A stretch of 64,000 bases of DNA. Source: Micromonospora trifolii. GTDB lineage: Bacteria > Actinomycetota > Actinomycetes > Mycobacteriales > Micromonosporaceae. Below the pieces are notes generated by a model. It saw only the letters and a list, made by a program, of their open reading frames with translations. It was not told the DNA's origin and made no database searches. Positions 55,176-63,690 of this stretch are shown here, in pieces. Numbering within the stretch: position 1 is the stretch's first letter; each line of letters starts with the position of its first letter. The stretch covers positions 1-64,000 of the forward strand of contig NZ_JAKKFD010000013.1 in assembly GCF_022229005.1 (NCBI RefSeq), read 5' to 3'. The position numbers and the translations under genes were made by a program.

Positions 55176-55673
55176 GTGACGTTCGAGGAGTACGCGTTCG
55201 CTCGCACTTCGGCGCTGGTGCGGCTCGCCCGGCTGCTGACCGGTGACGAGCACCGAGCCGAGGACCTGGTTCAGGAGGTCCTCGCCCGGGCGTACGCCCG
55301 GTGGGGGCGCATCTCGCGGACGGACCGGCCGGACGCCTACGTCCGGCGCATGCTCGTCAACACCCACAACTCGTGGTGGCGTCGGCGCAGCAGCCAGGAG
55401 ATCTCCGTCGCCGCCGTGCTCGATCGGGCGGGCGAGGTGGACGAGGCCGCCGGGGTCGCCGAGCGCGACGCACTGTGGCGGTTGGTCTGTGATCTGCCGG
55501 CACGTCAGCGCACCGTGATCGTGCTGCGCTACTACGAGGATCTGGACGACACGTCGATCGCCGAGATCCTCGCGTGTTCGACCGGGACGGTACGCACACA
55601 CGCGAAGCGCGCCCTGGCGGCACTGCGTCAACGACAGGTTGCGGCAACCCCCGCACGGGCAGGAGAGCTCTGA
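55176..55673 (+). CDS. SigE-family ECF RNA polymerase sigma factor
   Basis: 165-aa ECF-like sigma factor. Region 2 (FARTSALVRLARLLTGDEHRAEDLVQEVLARAYARWGRI, PDAYVRRMLVNTHNSWWRRR) and region 4 (DLPARQRTVIVLRYYEDLDDTSIAEILACSTGTVRTHAKRALAALR) are both clear. The YVRRMLVNxxxSWWRRR wording is typical of the SigE family abundant in Streptomyces and Micromonospora. GTG start. Its stop overlaps the next gene's start (TGATG), the usual sigma/partner arrangement. Confidence 0.94.
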   Translation: MTFEEYAFARTSALVRLARLLTGDEHRAEDLVQEVLARAYARWGRISRTDRPDAYVRRMLVNTHNSWWRRRSSQEISVAAVLDRAGEVDEAAGVAERDALWRLVCDLPARQRTVIVLRYYEDLDDTSIAEILACSTGTVRTHAKRALAALRQRQVAATPARAGEL

Positions 55674-56716
55674 TGTTCAGTGACCTCGATGAGCAGCTCG
55701 CCGCCACGCTCAAGCATCGGGCGGGCGGCGACGTCGACCCGACGCCGATCGTGGAGCAGGCCCGGCATCGGGGCCGGCGGTTGCGACTGCGGCGGCGGGG
55801 TCTGATCACCGGCGGCGTGGCAGCGGCGTGTGTCGCTCTCACCTCGGTGGCGCTGGCGATCCCGGGCGTTCGGAGCACCGAGGACCCGATCATGCCGGCC
55901 GCGGCGCTGATGCTGCCGGAGGCGCAGAGCGATGGGACCGTACGCCCCGAGGAGGTCGGTGCCGATCCCGCGACTGTGCACTTCTCGACGGACGCTCTGG
56001 TCAGCGGTGCCGACTTCGCGTCGTGGCGGACCGGGCGCGGCATCGAGAGCGTCGAGTTCCGGGGCCCGAGCGGTCAGGCCCGTTTCGTGTTGGCGCGCAC
56101 CGAGGTGTTGCTGGATGGGCTCCAGCAGACGTTGTCCTCGCAGGGGCGACCGCAGGGACGGACCGAGGTGCGGGTCGGCGACCGCTCGGGGGTCGCCTGG
56201 TTCGATCCGTCCGGCGAACGGAAGCTGTGGTTCGTCCGCTGGCAACCCACCGACGGCATCTGGGCCCAGGTGGACATGTACGCGACCAGCCGCGACGAGG
56301 CGGCCGGCACGGCGAGCCGGGTCCGGTTCGACGGTGCCCACCGGTGCGCCGTGCCGTTCCGCCTGGAGTCGCTGCCGACAGGCGGACGCCTGCTGGAGTG
56401 CTCGGTCACGCTCGGCCGGTCGGGGCGGGACGCCTTCGTCGAGGGCGCCCTGGTGGTCGGAGACGCCTCCGGCCGTTGGTTGACTGTTCGGGCGCAACCC
56501 GCCCCGGCCGGCGACGACGCCCGGCCCGGAAATCTCGTCGCCGGCCCGTACCGGGCTCGCCGGCAAGGCAGCGACGTGCTGGAGATGACAGTCGAGCCGT
56601 GCGTCGTCGAGGCGTTCCGCAAGGGTTGGGGCAACGGCTACACCGAGGCGGAGGGCTTGGCGATCCTCGGCGGGTACCAGCCGGCCCGCGATCTCGACCG
56701 GCCGGACACCTGGTGA
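55673..56716 (+). CDS. putative membrane partner (anti-sigma-like) of the SigE-family factor
   Basis: 347-aa protein. The N-terminal ~40 residues are cytoplasmic (DLDEQLAATLKHRAGGDVDPTPIVEQARHRGRRLRLRRR), followed by one membrane helix (GLITGGVAAACVALTSVALAI) and a ~280-aa extracellular domain with a few Cys. This is the layout of proteins co-encoded with SigE-family factors; the short N-terminus would bind the sigma factor. No zinc-binding HxxxCxxC motif is seen. Translationally coupled to the sigma gene. Confidence 0.75.
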   Translation: MFSDLDEQLAATLKHRAGGDVDPTPIVEQARHRGRRLRLRRRGLITGGVAAACVALTSVALAIPGVRSTEDPIMPAAALMLPEAQSDGTVRPEEVGADPATVHFSTDALVSGADFASWRTGRGIESVEFRGPSGQARFVLARTEVLLDGLQQTLSSQGRPQGRTEVRVGDRSGVAWFDPSGERKLWFVRWQPTDGIWAQVDMYATSRDEAAGTASRVRFDGAHRCAVPFRLESLPTGGRLLECSVTLGRSGRDAFVEGALVVGDASGRWLTVRAQPAPAGDDARPGNLVAGPYRARRQGSDVLEMTVEPCVVEAFRKGWGNGYTEAEGLAILGGYQPARDLDRPDTW

Positions 56717-56756
56717 CGCCACCCGCGCGGCGGAGGTGTGGGTCATGAGCTGCGGG

Positions 56757-57251
56757 TCAGCCGAGCTGCGCGGCTGGCCCGCTGCCTTGGTCGGGTCCGA
56801 GGAGCAGGTGCTCCACCCCGGTGATCCGCAGCACCCGTTGGGTGATTCCCTCGGCGCCTCGGATCGTGAAGCGGGAGCCGACCTGGTCCGCCCGGTCCCG
56901 CGCCAGCAGTAGTGCGCGCACGCCCGCGGCGCTGAAGAAGCCGACGCCGGTCAGGTCACAACAGACTTCGGGATGGCTGTCGATCGCGTTCATCAGGGCC
57001 GTGGCCAGGCGTGGGGCCGTGTCCATGTCGACGTACCCCACCGGGGCGACGACCATCCGGTCGGCCGAGATGGTCGCGGACAGGTTCGTGGGCTCGGTGT
57101 AGCGGGTCACCTGAAACGACGGACCGGAGGAGTCGAGGTCGAAACGGTTCCAACTGCTGCCGGGGAGCGCCGCTGACGTGACCTGACCGAGACTGACTGC
57201 CGTCGGGTAACTGCCGAAGTGGGTCTGGAAGAACCAGGAACGCTCAGTCAT
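56757..57251 (-). CDS. STAS-domain protein (anti-sigma factor antagonist-like)
   Basis: 164-aa protein whose C-terminal ~100 residues form a STAS domain: VVAPVGYVDMDTAPRLATALMNAIDSHPEVCCDLTGVGFFSAAGVRALLLARDRA, with the phosphorylatable Ser in FFSAAGV. The ~60-residue N-terminal extension (FFQTHFGSYPTAVSLG...) is unusual. Family members switch kinase/anti-sigma factors; no partner kinase is adjacent. ATG at 57251 with AGGAGGCG ~11 bases upstream; GTG/ATG alternatives to 57296. Confidence 0.83.
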   Translation of the reverse strand: MTERSWFFQTHFGSYPTAVSLGQVTSAALPGSSWNRFDLDSSGPSFQVTRYTEPTNLSATISADRMVVAPVGYVDMDTAPRLATALMNAIDSHPEVCCDLTGVGFFSAAGVRALLLARDRADQVGSRFTIRGAEGITQRVLRITGVEHLLLGPDQGSGPAAQLG

Positions 57252-57429
57252 AGGAGCACACGCCTCCTGTTGAGTTCCGTAACAGGATTGGCGCATGGCT
57301 TGACCAACCTCGACGATAACCGCCTGGGCAGTCGGTCGCCACTCGGCGCGCTCGCTCCCGACCGGTCTCAGTCGACGCTGCGCTGGCGGGCCACCACCTT
57401 CCCAGGCCCAGCAGACAGTTGCCGAACGC

Positions 57430-58176
57430 CTACGTCAGGTTGCCTGACCCACCGCGATCACGCTTGGGACTCGGCGGTCGGGTGGTCCTTTCCACAAGGG
57501 CGGCCGCGACCTCCCGCAGTTTGCGGTTGGAGTCCTGGGAAACCTTCGCGAGGACGGCGAACGCCTCGTCGGGGGTGCAGCGGCGTTCGCCCATGATGAT
57601 GCCCTTGGCCTGCTCGATGACGGCCCGGCTCTGCATGGCCAACTGCATCTGTGCGGCCATGGTGGCGGTGGTGTCGTAGAGGTGGGCGTTGGCGAGGGCG
57701 ACAGCGGCGTACCCCGCGAACGTCTCCGCGAGGGCGACAGCGTCGTCGTCGAAGGCACCCGCTTCGACCCCGTAGATGTTCAGCGCACCGAGCACGGACT
57801 CCTGGATCGGGAACCCGATCGACAGTGAGCTGTGAGCTCCGCCCCGCACGGCTTCGGCCGCCCACTGCGGCCAGCGGGCCTCTTCGGACATGTCGGGGAC
57901 GGACACGACGGCGGAGTCTCTGGCCGCCTCCAGACACGGACCCTGGCCATGCTCGTACTGCAGTTCGTCGAGTCGCAGCGCCATCTCACCGCTGAACGCG
58001 GCGGTGTGTGCGCCCTCCTGCTTCAACAACGTCACCGACACCTCCTCGGCACCGGGGACCGTTCGCCGTGCCAACTCGGAGACCTGGGTCAACACTCCAG
58101 ACAGGTCGGTTTCGCCGAGCTTGATCTGGCCGAGTTCGGAGATCGCCGCATTGGGGTCAATGGGCTGCTGTGCCAT
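57430..58176 (-). CDS. GAF and ANTAR domain-containing protein
   Basis: 248-aa regulator. A GAF sensor domain (residues ~20-165: LLKQEGAHTAAFSGEMALRLDELQYEHGQGPCLEA, ARWPQWAAEAV, SSLSIGFPI, GALNIYG) is followed by an ANTAR RNA-binding domain (MQLAMQSRAVIEQAKGIIMGERRCTPDEAFAVLAKVSQDSNRKLREVA). ANTAR proteins prevent termination by binding paired hairpins in leader RNAs. ATG at 58176. A TATAGT hexamer sits ~170 bp upstream on the same strand. Confidence 0.92.
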   Translation of the reverse strand: MAQQPIDPNAAISELGQIKLGETDLSGVLTQVSELARRTVPGAEEVSVTLLKQEGAHTAAFSGEMALRLDELQYEHGQGPCLEAARDSAVVSVPDMSEEARWPQWAAEAVRGGAHSSLSIGFPIQESVLGALNIYGVEAGAFDDDAVALAETFAGYAAVALANAHLYDTTATMAAQMQLAMQSRAVIEQAKGIIMGERRCTPDEAFAVLAKVSQDSNRKLREVAAALVERTTRPPSPKRDRGGSGNLT

Positions 58177-58539
58177 GACTTCAAGGTCCTCGTGCCCGGG
58201 GCGCGTACCGGTTGCAGGAAGGCGACGGCAGCGCGCGTGGTGATGGCGCACCGCGAGCACGGGGCACCGCACGGACTCGCCAACCGAGCCCGGGCGCCCG
58301 CTGCTGGACGCTGACTGACCGACGCCCAGGCGTCGGCTGCGGCGACAACTATACGACGCCGAGGGGAACGCGCCCGAAGCAGCCGGATCGACTCGGCCGC
58401 ACTCGTTTGGCCCCCCTGACGGCGGGGCATCGTGCTCAGACAGCGTGAACACCACGCCCCGGCTCGCAGTGTGCCGATGACAGCGCAGAAGCGCGAGCCG
58501 GGTCTCGACCGCACCCGACAGCGGAGGTGGGAGGCACCG
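58177..58539. other. 363-bp divergent intergenic region
   Basis: Between the GAF-ANTAR gene and the Rho-N-like gene; no coding sequence recognised. Contains a minus-strand TATAGT (58353-58348) and, on the plus strand, the stress-type promoter candidate at 58405-58430. Confidence 0.5.
58405..58430 (+). promoter_or_regulatory. possible stress sigma promoter
   Basis: GTTT (58405-58408), 16 bp, GGGCAT (58425-58430): one mismatch from the GTTT-GGGTAT stress-promoter pattern. It lies 110 bp before the Rho-N-like gene. Confidence 0.3.
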
Positions 58540-58863
58540 ATGCCAGCCGGATCGAGCCCGAAGAGAGAACGACAGTACGAGCACATCAAGGAGAGCGCGC
58601 AGCAGCGGGGCGCCTCCTCCGGCCGGGCGAAGGAGATCGCGGCCCGCACTGTCAACAAGGAGCGGGCCCGCTCGGGTGAGTCCCGAACGGCGAGCCGCTC
58701 CTCCCTGAACGACGTGTCGTCCGGACACCGTGGTGGTAAGCGCTCCCACAGCGGCGCCCAGGGTCGTACCAAGGAGCAGCTGTACAACGAGGCGAAGCAA
58801 CGCGGCATCAAGGGCCGCTCGTCGATGTCGAAGAGCGAGCTGGAGCGGGCCCTGTCGAAGTAA
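58540..58863 (+). CDS. small basic protein with Rho-N-like C-terminus
   Basis: 107-aa very basic, Ser/Arg/Lys-rich protein (KRERQYEHIKESAQQRG, GRAKEIAARTVNKERARSGE). The last ~30 residues (RTKEQLYNEAKQRGIKGRSSMSKSELERALSK) form a Rho termination factor N-terminal/SAP-like helix-extended-helix, suggesting nucleic-acid binding. Relatives are often labelled plasmid stabilisation protein, without evidence of that role. ATG at 58540 with GGAGG-type site. A stress-type promoter candidate precedes it. Confidence 0.8.
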   Translation: MPAGSSPKRERQYEHIKESAQQRGASSGRAKEIAARTVNKERARSGESRTASRSSLNDVSSGHRGGKRSHSGAQGRTKEQLYNEAKQRGIKGRSSMSKSELERALSK

Positions 58864-58905
58864 CTGACTGTGGTTCCCGGCCGGTCGTGGATCCGGCGAG
58901 CCGGC

Positions 58906-59904
58906 TCAGACGGGCCCCAGCAGGGCGACCAGCGCGTCGTCGCCCTGGCCGAGCTGCCCAACGCCCGTCGCCGGCGCGACCAGGAACCGCCGGCAGCCGT
59001 CCAGTTCCACATACCGGTCGGGGCCCGCTCCGTCGAGCGGGCGTAGCACAGCGAACCGGGTCGCCGGGGTGGCACAGTCGACCACTGCCCGGCGGTTGGA
59101 CAGCGCCCGGAACAGGCCCGCCTGGCGCTCGGGTGGCAGCGGGCCGCCGTACACGAAGTCGCCCGCCGGTTTCTCGCCTTCCTGGAGTGACGCCGGCACC
59201 TCATAGACGCAGAGGCGCAGCGGCCCGGCGGCCGGCGATAGCCCAGGCCCGGCCGGCCCGGGTCCACCGTTGCGGGTCTCCACCCACAGCAGGTCCGTCC
59301 ACTGCTGCGCGCATCCGGCGGCCTCGGCCGCCGCGGATTCGATCTGCCGGATGGTACGGGTGTCCACGGTGGTCCACTGTGGCCCGGCCGACGCGGCGAT
59401 CACCTCGGCGCGAGGCTTGCCACAGGAGTCCGTCGGGATGTGCGGGCGCAGCCAGCGCCCCCGGTCGTCCACCAGCGCCATCCACGGCGGGACGACCATC
59501 TCGAGGGTGCAGGCGACCTCCCCTCCGGTCTGCTCGCTGGGTAGGCGCAGCGCGGTGAGCAGTGGCGCGATCTGCTCGGCGCGTCGCTCGGTGGCGACCT
59601 GCTCCTGGCCGCCGTTGGGGCCCGGCCGAATCTCACGCCCGCAGATCACGGCCGCGACCGGGGTGAACGCGGGGTCGATGCGACCGATCGTCGGCTCTTT
59701 CACCGCCGGCGGCGGCGTCTCCGTGGTCGGCACCGTGATCATCTCGCCGGCCCGGGGTGCCGCCTCGGCGCAGGAGGTCCACCCATCGACGATCTGGGCC
59801 GGACCGGGCTCGTCGGCCCCGCCCGGCCCGATGTCCGTGGCACCGCAGCCACCCAGCGCCATGCCGAGCAGTGCCACCGCCAGTACCGTCCGGGACGAGC
59901 GCAT
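58906..59904 (-). CDS. putative lipoprotein
   Basis: 332-aa exported lipoprotein: basic MRSSR, hydrophobic TVLAVALLGMA, lipobox LGGC with the lipidated Cys at about residue 20. The mature part is soluble with ~8 further Cys (e.g. TSCAEA, VICGRE, DSCGKP, AGCAQQW, VDCATP) and repeated loop-like Gly/Pro stretches; no family recognised. ATG at 59904 used; GTG at 59913 lies nearer a GGAAGG site. Convergent with the Rho-N-like gene. Confidence 0.78.
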   Translation of the reverse strand: MRSSRTVLAVALLGMALGGCGATDIGPGGADEPGPAQIVDGWTSCAEAAPRAGEMITVPTTETPPPAVKEPTIGRIDPAFTPVAAVICGREIRPGPNGGQEQVATERRAEQIAPLLTALRLPSEQTGGEVACTLEMVVPPWMALVDDRGRWLRPHIPTDSCGKPRAEVIAASAGPQWTTVDTRTIRQIESAAAEAAGCAQQWTDLLWVETRNGGPGPAGPGLSPAAGPLRLCVYEVPASLQEGEKPAGDFVYGGPLPPERQAGLFRALSNRRAVVDCATPATRFAVLRPLDGAGPDRYVELDGCRRFLVAPATGVGQLGQGDDALVALLGPV

Positions 59905-60041
59905 CCGGCTCACCACCCTTCCACCCGGGGATGAGACGGACGCCGAGCGCGCCCGGTTCCGCCCGGCCTGCGGCGTGACGAGGGTGACGGGCGGGGACGT
60001 CGCCGGCTGGGCCCGGGGTGCCCGCCGGGGAGAATGGCCGA

Positions 60042-60437
60042 ATGGCACATCTGGGACTTGTCGCGCTGCTGGTCAGGGAGTACGACGAGGCGATCGACTT
60101 CTACGTCGGCGACCTCGGTTTCGAGCTGGTGGAGGACACCGCCCGACCGGACGGTTCACGCTGGGTGGTGGTCCGCCCGGCGGGGGCCCGAGAGACGGCG
60201 GTGCTGCTGGCCCGGCCGAGCAGCGCCGAGCAGCAGGCTCGGATCGGCGACCAGACCGGCGGTCGGGTCGGGCTGTTCCTCTACACGGAGGATTTCGCCC
60301 GGGACCATGCTCGGATGGTGGCGGCCGGGGTGCGTTTCCTGGAGGAACCGCGCCACGAGGCGTACGGTTCGGTAGCGGTGTTCGTCGATATCTACGGCAA
60401 CCGCTGGGACCTGCTTCAGCCCCGCAGCACAGAGTGA
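60042..60437 (+). CDS. VOC family protein (glyoxalase/bleomycin-resistance fold)
   Basis: 131-aa vicinal-oxygen-chelate protein with the two beta-alpha-beta-beta-beta modules: GLVALLVREYDEAIDFYVGDLGFELVED and GLFLYTEDFARDHARMVAAGVRFLEEPRHEAYGSVAVFVDIYGNRWDLLQP. Metal ligands His6? (MAHLG) and Glu are plausible but the reaction is not predictable. ATG at 60042 with GGGGAGAA eight bases upstream; an earlier in-frame ATG-like start lies outside good spacing. Confidence 0.87.
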   Translation: MAHLGLVALLVREYDEAIDFYVGDLGFELVEDTARPDGSRWVVVRPAGARETAVLLARPSSAEQQARIGDQTGGRVGLFLYTEDFARDHARMVAAGVRFLEEPRHEAYGSVAVFVDIYGNRWDLLQPRSTE

Positions 60438-60462
60438 CACATTAGCGACACTCCGCTACAAA
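60434..60462 (+). promoter_or_regulatory. sigma-70-type promoter for the two-component genes
   Basis: GTGACA (60434-60439), 17-bp spacer, TACAAA (60457-60462), beginning at the stop codon of the VOC gene and 94 bp before the kinase start. Confidence 0.45.
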
Positions 60463-60555
60463 GGGTCAGCCCGTCACCGTCCGCCATGCTATTGTCCGAT
60501 GTCGATCTACGCCCCGTGGACCCGGACCGGGTCGTTGTCGGAAGGACACTTCCCG

Positions 60556-61734
60556 ATGCCGGCCGTTGCCACCCCAACCGTGCCGCCGCCCACGTTGGAC
60601 AACCCGGCCGGCGGGGCCCTGGGCCTCATCTTCACCACGTTGCCGGCGCTGCTGCGGCTGAGCTGCGGGCTGTTCGGCGCGGCGGTGGCCGTGTCGGTGC
60701 AGACCCCGCCGGTGGAGCAGGCGGTGTTGCTGCCCGCGGTGGCCGTGCTGACCGGCTGGTCCCTCTGGTACGCGCACCGCGCGTTGCGCCACGGCATCGG
60801 CCCCGCCCTCGTCGCCGGTGACGTGGCGGTCACCGCGCTGGCCTGCCTCCTCATCCCGGTGCTGGTGGCGCCCGAGGTGCTGCCCGGCGAGGGCAGTTGG
60901 ATCGCCGTGCTGGCCAGCACCACGGTGATCAACGCACAGGCCACCACCTCGGCACGCTGGTCGATCCCGGCCGGGCTGCTCGTGATAGCCACATACGTGA
61001 CCGGAGCGCACGCCGCCGGCAACCCCACCGAGGCCAGGGCGCACGCGGCCACGCTGCTGGCGCAGACCCTCTGCACGGCGATGATGGCGGCGGTCATGCG
61101 CCGACGCATCGGCCGGGCGGACCGCGCCTTCGTCGAACACCAGCGGCTGACCCGGGAGGCGTTGGTAGCGCGTGCCGCCCGCGAGGCCGAACGCCAACAG
61201 AATCGCGACCTGCACGACACAGTGCTCGGGACGCTGACCATGGTGGGGCTGGGCGCGGTGGCCGGACCCTCGACCGTCTTCCGGGGCCGGTGCGCGACCG
61301 ACCTGCGTACCCTCGTCTCGCTCACCGACGTCGGCCCGGTGGCCGGCGACGGCCCGGTGCCGCTCGACGGGCGGTTGCGGTTGGTGGTCGGCCGGCTGCC
61401 CGAGCTTGCGGTACGACTGGACCTGGCGTCCTGCACCGTCCCCGTCGGGGTGGCCGACGCGATCAGCGAGAGCGCCTACGCGGCACTGTCCAACGTGGTC
61501 CGCCACGCACCGGGCGCCGGGGCCACGCTGCGGCTGAGCCGCGACGCGATCGGCGTCGTGGTCGAGGTCGCCGACGACGGCCCCGGTTTCGACCTGGCCA
61601 CCGTCGCACCGCACCGGTACGGACTGCGCGAGTCGATCCGCGGCCGGATGGCGACGGTCGGTGGGCGGGCCGTCGTGGACTCGGCCGTCGGCGCGGGCAC
61701 CCGGATTCGACTGGAGTGGCCCGGTGTCGGCTGA
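60556..61734 (+). CDS. NarL-type sensor histidine kinase
   Basis: 392-aa membrane kinase. Five to six helices in residues ~20-185 form an integral sensor. The HisKA_3 box is RDLHDTVLGTLTMVG (phospho-acceptor His near 230), and the ATPase has an N-box around SNVVRHAPGAG and a G-box VADDGPGFDLAT. ATG at 60556 with GGAAGGA upstream; an ATG at 60499 lacks a site. Its last 11 bp overlap the next gene. Confidence 0.9.
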   Translation: MPAVATPTVPPPTLDNPAGGALGLIFTTLPALLRLSCGLFGAAVAVSVQTPPVEQAVLLPAVAVLTGWSLWYAHRALRHGIGPALVAGDVAVTALACLLIPVLVAPEVLPGEGSWIAVLASTTVINAQATTSARWSIPAGLLVIATYVTGAHAAGNPTEARAHAATLLAQTLCTAMMAAVMRRRIGRADRAFVEHQRLTREALVARAAREAERQQNRDLHDTVLGTLTMVGLGAVAGPSTVFRGRCATDLRTLVSLTDVGPVAGDGPVPLDGRLRLVVGRLPELAVRLDLASCTVPVGVADAISESAYAALSNVVRHAPGAGATLRLSRDAIGVVVEVADDGPGFDLATVAPHRYGLRESIRGRMATVGGRAVVDSAVGAGTRIRLEWPGVG

Positions 61735-62932
61735 CCTGAACGCCCCCGCGCACCCCACCGACGCGCCGGAGGCACCGAACCGCACCAGCGTTCCGAACCC
61801 CCGCGAGCCGGACTCCCCCGCGGCGCTCGCCGCGCCGGCCGCCGTGGCGCACGCGTCCGACCGGGGCGCCCGGATCGCCGCCGTCGCCATCGCGTTGGCC
61901 TGGCACGTCGCGATCGCGCTGCCGGCGGTGCTGTCCGCCCGCGCGGAGTTCGCCGCGCCGGCTGTGGTGCTCGGCGCCTGGATCCTGGTCGCCGTGACCG
62001 GCGCGGTGGCCGGGGTACGACTGCTGCAAGGTTCGCCGCTGCCGCCGTGGCCGCTGGCCGGGCTGCTGCTGGTCGTCGACGCGGCCGTCTTCGCCGCGGC
62101 CGGTGAGCGGCAGTTGTTCACCGCCGCCAACTGGGTGTGGGGCACGCTCGGCTGGTTCTTCGTGCTGGCGGTGTGGGGTCGGCGCGTCGTGGGGCTGATC
62201 GCGCTTCTCGGCACGCACGCGTTGATCGCCCTGGTCGCCGTGCTCGGGCACGGCCCCGACCCGGCCGACGTGGCCCGCTACGTGATGTACGTCTACGGCA
62301 CGTTCTCGCTGCCGGTGGCGGTCTTCGTGGGCAGCACTGTCATCGTCGGCCTGGCCCGGGAACGGGCCGGCGTCTCGGCCGCTGGCCACGCGATGGCCGC
62401 CGAGCGGGATGCCGCCGAGCGGGGCCTTCGGGAACGCCGGGACCGCCTCGCTCTGGTCAGCTCGGCGGCCGGTCGGGTCCTCGGGGACCTGGCCGCCGGC
62501 CAGGCCGATCCGGACGACCCGGAGGTGCAGCGTCGGTGCATGTTGGCCGCCGCCCGGCTGCGCCGGCTGATCGCCGAGTCCGACGATGTGCCCGACCCGC
62601 TGTTGCACGAGTTGCGAGCCGCAGCCGACCTGGCGGAACGCAACGGCCTACCGATCGACCTGGTCACCATCGGCACCCCGCCGCCGCTGCCGGTGGAGGT
62701 CCGCCGCCGACTGGCCGACCCGCTCACCGGCACCCTCGCCGACGCCCGGGGATGGGCGCGTCTGACAGTGGTCTCCGGAGCGGACGAGGTGGTGGTCAGC
62801 CTGGTCACGCCGGACCGGGAGGGGCCGGAGTCGACCGGCCCACCCCCCGGGGAGCACGACGACGGGCTGGTGCAGTACCTCTACGAACGGGACGGGAACA
62901 TCAGATGGGCGCAGACCCGGTGGCGGCGGTGA
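61724..62932 (+). CDS. membrane protein resembling a degenerate sensor kinase
   Basis: 402-aa protein. A ~50-residue Pro/Ala-rich N-terminus precedes about six membrane helices (residues ~65-230), then a helical region (AERDAAERGLRERRDRLALVSSAAGRVLGDLAAG) in the position of a dimerisation helix but with no RDLHD-type phospho-His, and a C-terminal domain that aligns in place with a kinase ATPase but lacks N- and G-boxes. Probably a non-catalytic partner of the kinase upstream. GTG at 61724 overlaps the kinase gene, and its end overlaps the response regulator by 28 bp. Confidence 0.72.
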   Translation: MSADLNAPAHPTDAPEAPNRTSVPNPREPDSPAALAAPAAVAHASDRGARIAAVAIALAWHVAIALPAVLSARAEFAAPAVVLGAWILVAVTGAVAGVRLLQGSPLPPWPLAGLLLVVDAAVFAAAGERQLFTAANWVWGTLGWFFVLAVWGRRVVGLIALLGTHALIALVAVLGHGPDPADVARYVMYVYGTFSLPVAVFVGSTVIVGLARERAGVSAAGHAMAAERDAAERGLRERRDRLALVSSAAGRVLGDLAAGQADPDDPEVQRRCMLAAARLRRLIAESDDVPDPLLHELRAAADLAERNGLPIDLVTIGTPPPLPVEVRRRLADPLTGTLADARGWARLTVVSGADEVVVSLVTPDREGPESTGPPPGEHDDGLVQYLYERDGNIRWAQTRWRR

Positions 62933-63618
62933 CCGGCGACCGGCCGGTCGGGGTGGCGATCGTCGACGACCACCCGGTGGTGGTCGAGGGGGTCCGCGCC
63001 TGGCTCGCCACCGAGCCGCGTCTCACTGTGCTCGCCACCGGCGACGACCCGGACGCGGTGCTGCGGGCGGCACCGGACGCCGACGTCGTCCTGCTCGACC
63101 TGCGCCTGCACGGGCGGATGGCGTTGGACAAGCTGGCCGAGCTGAGCGCCGCCGGCCGGCGGGTGGTGGTCTATTCGGAGCACACCGACCCGCAGACGAT
63201 GCTCGCCGCGTTGGACGCCGGGGCGGTCGCGTTCCTGGCCAAACACGAGGGCCGGGAACACTGCGTGGAGACGGTGCTGGCCGCCGCGAGCGACCGCCCG
63301 TACGTGCCGCCGGCGCTGGCCGGTGCCATGGTCGGCGACCCCCGGCCGGACCGGCCGATGCTGTCCGACAAGGAGCGTGAGGCGCTGCTGCTCTGGTTCC
63401 AGTCGATGTCCAAGGCGTCGGTGGCCCGGCGGATGCAGATCAGCGAGCACACAGTGAAGCAGTACGTCGACCGGGCACGGATCAAGTACACCCGGGCGGG
63501 GCGACCAGCTGCCACAAAGGCGGCACTACTCGCCCGTGCGATCGAGGACGGTCTCGTCCGCCCGGAGGAGATCGGCATCTACCGGTCACAGGCGACGCAC
63601 GACCGGCCGACCCCCTAA
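62905..63618 (+). CDS. NarL/LuxR-family response regulator
   Basis: 237-aa regulator. Receiver domain: VAIVDDHPVVVEGVRAWL (acidic pair), phospho-acceptor Asp in VVLLDLRLHGRMALDK, and Lys in AVAFLAKHEGRE. LuxR HTH: MLSDKEREALLLWFQSMSKASVARRMQISEHTVKQYVDRARIKYTRAGR. The spacing before the HTH fits NarL-type proteins. ATG at 62905 lies inside the preceding membrane-protein gene. Expected to be phosphorylated by the kinase at 60556-61734. Confidence 0.92.
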   Translation: MGADPVAAVTGDRPVGVAIVDDHPVVVEGVRAWLATEPRLTVLATGDDPDAVLRAAPDADVVLLDLRLHGRMALDKLAELSAAGRRVVVYSEHTDPQTMLAALDAGAVAFLAKHEGREHCVETVLAAASDRPYVPPALAGAMVGDPRPDRPMLSDKEREALLLWFQSMSKASVARRMQISEHTVKQYVDRARIKYTRAGRPAATKAALLARAIEDGLVRPEEIGIYRSQATHDRPTP

Positions 63619-63690
63619 CAGGCGTCATGACAGGAGCCCTCTGGTCCGCCAGGCTTCAGTACACAGCCAGCTGACCGGAAGGTCGTGACG

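Noticed and set aside
58348-58353. TATAGT as the GAF-ANTAR promoter -10
   Set aside because: No acceptable -35 at 16-19 bp, and the distance to the start codon is long, so it was not listed as a promoter.
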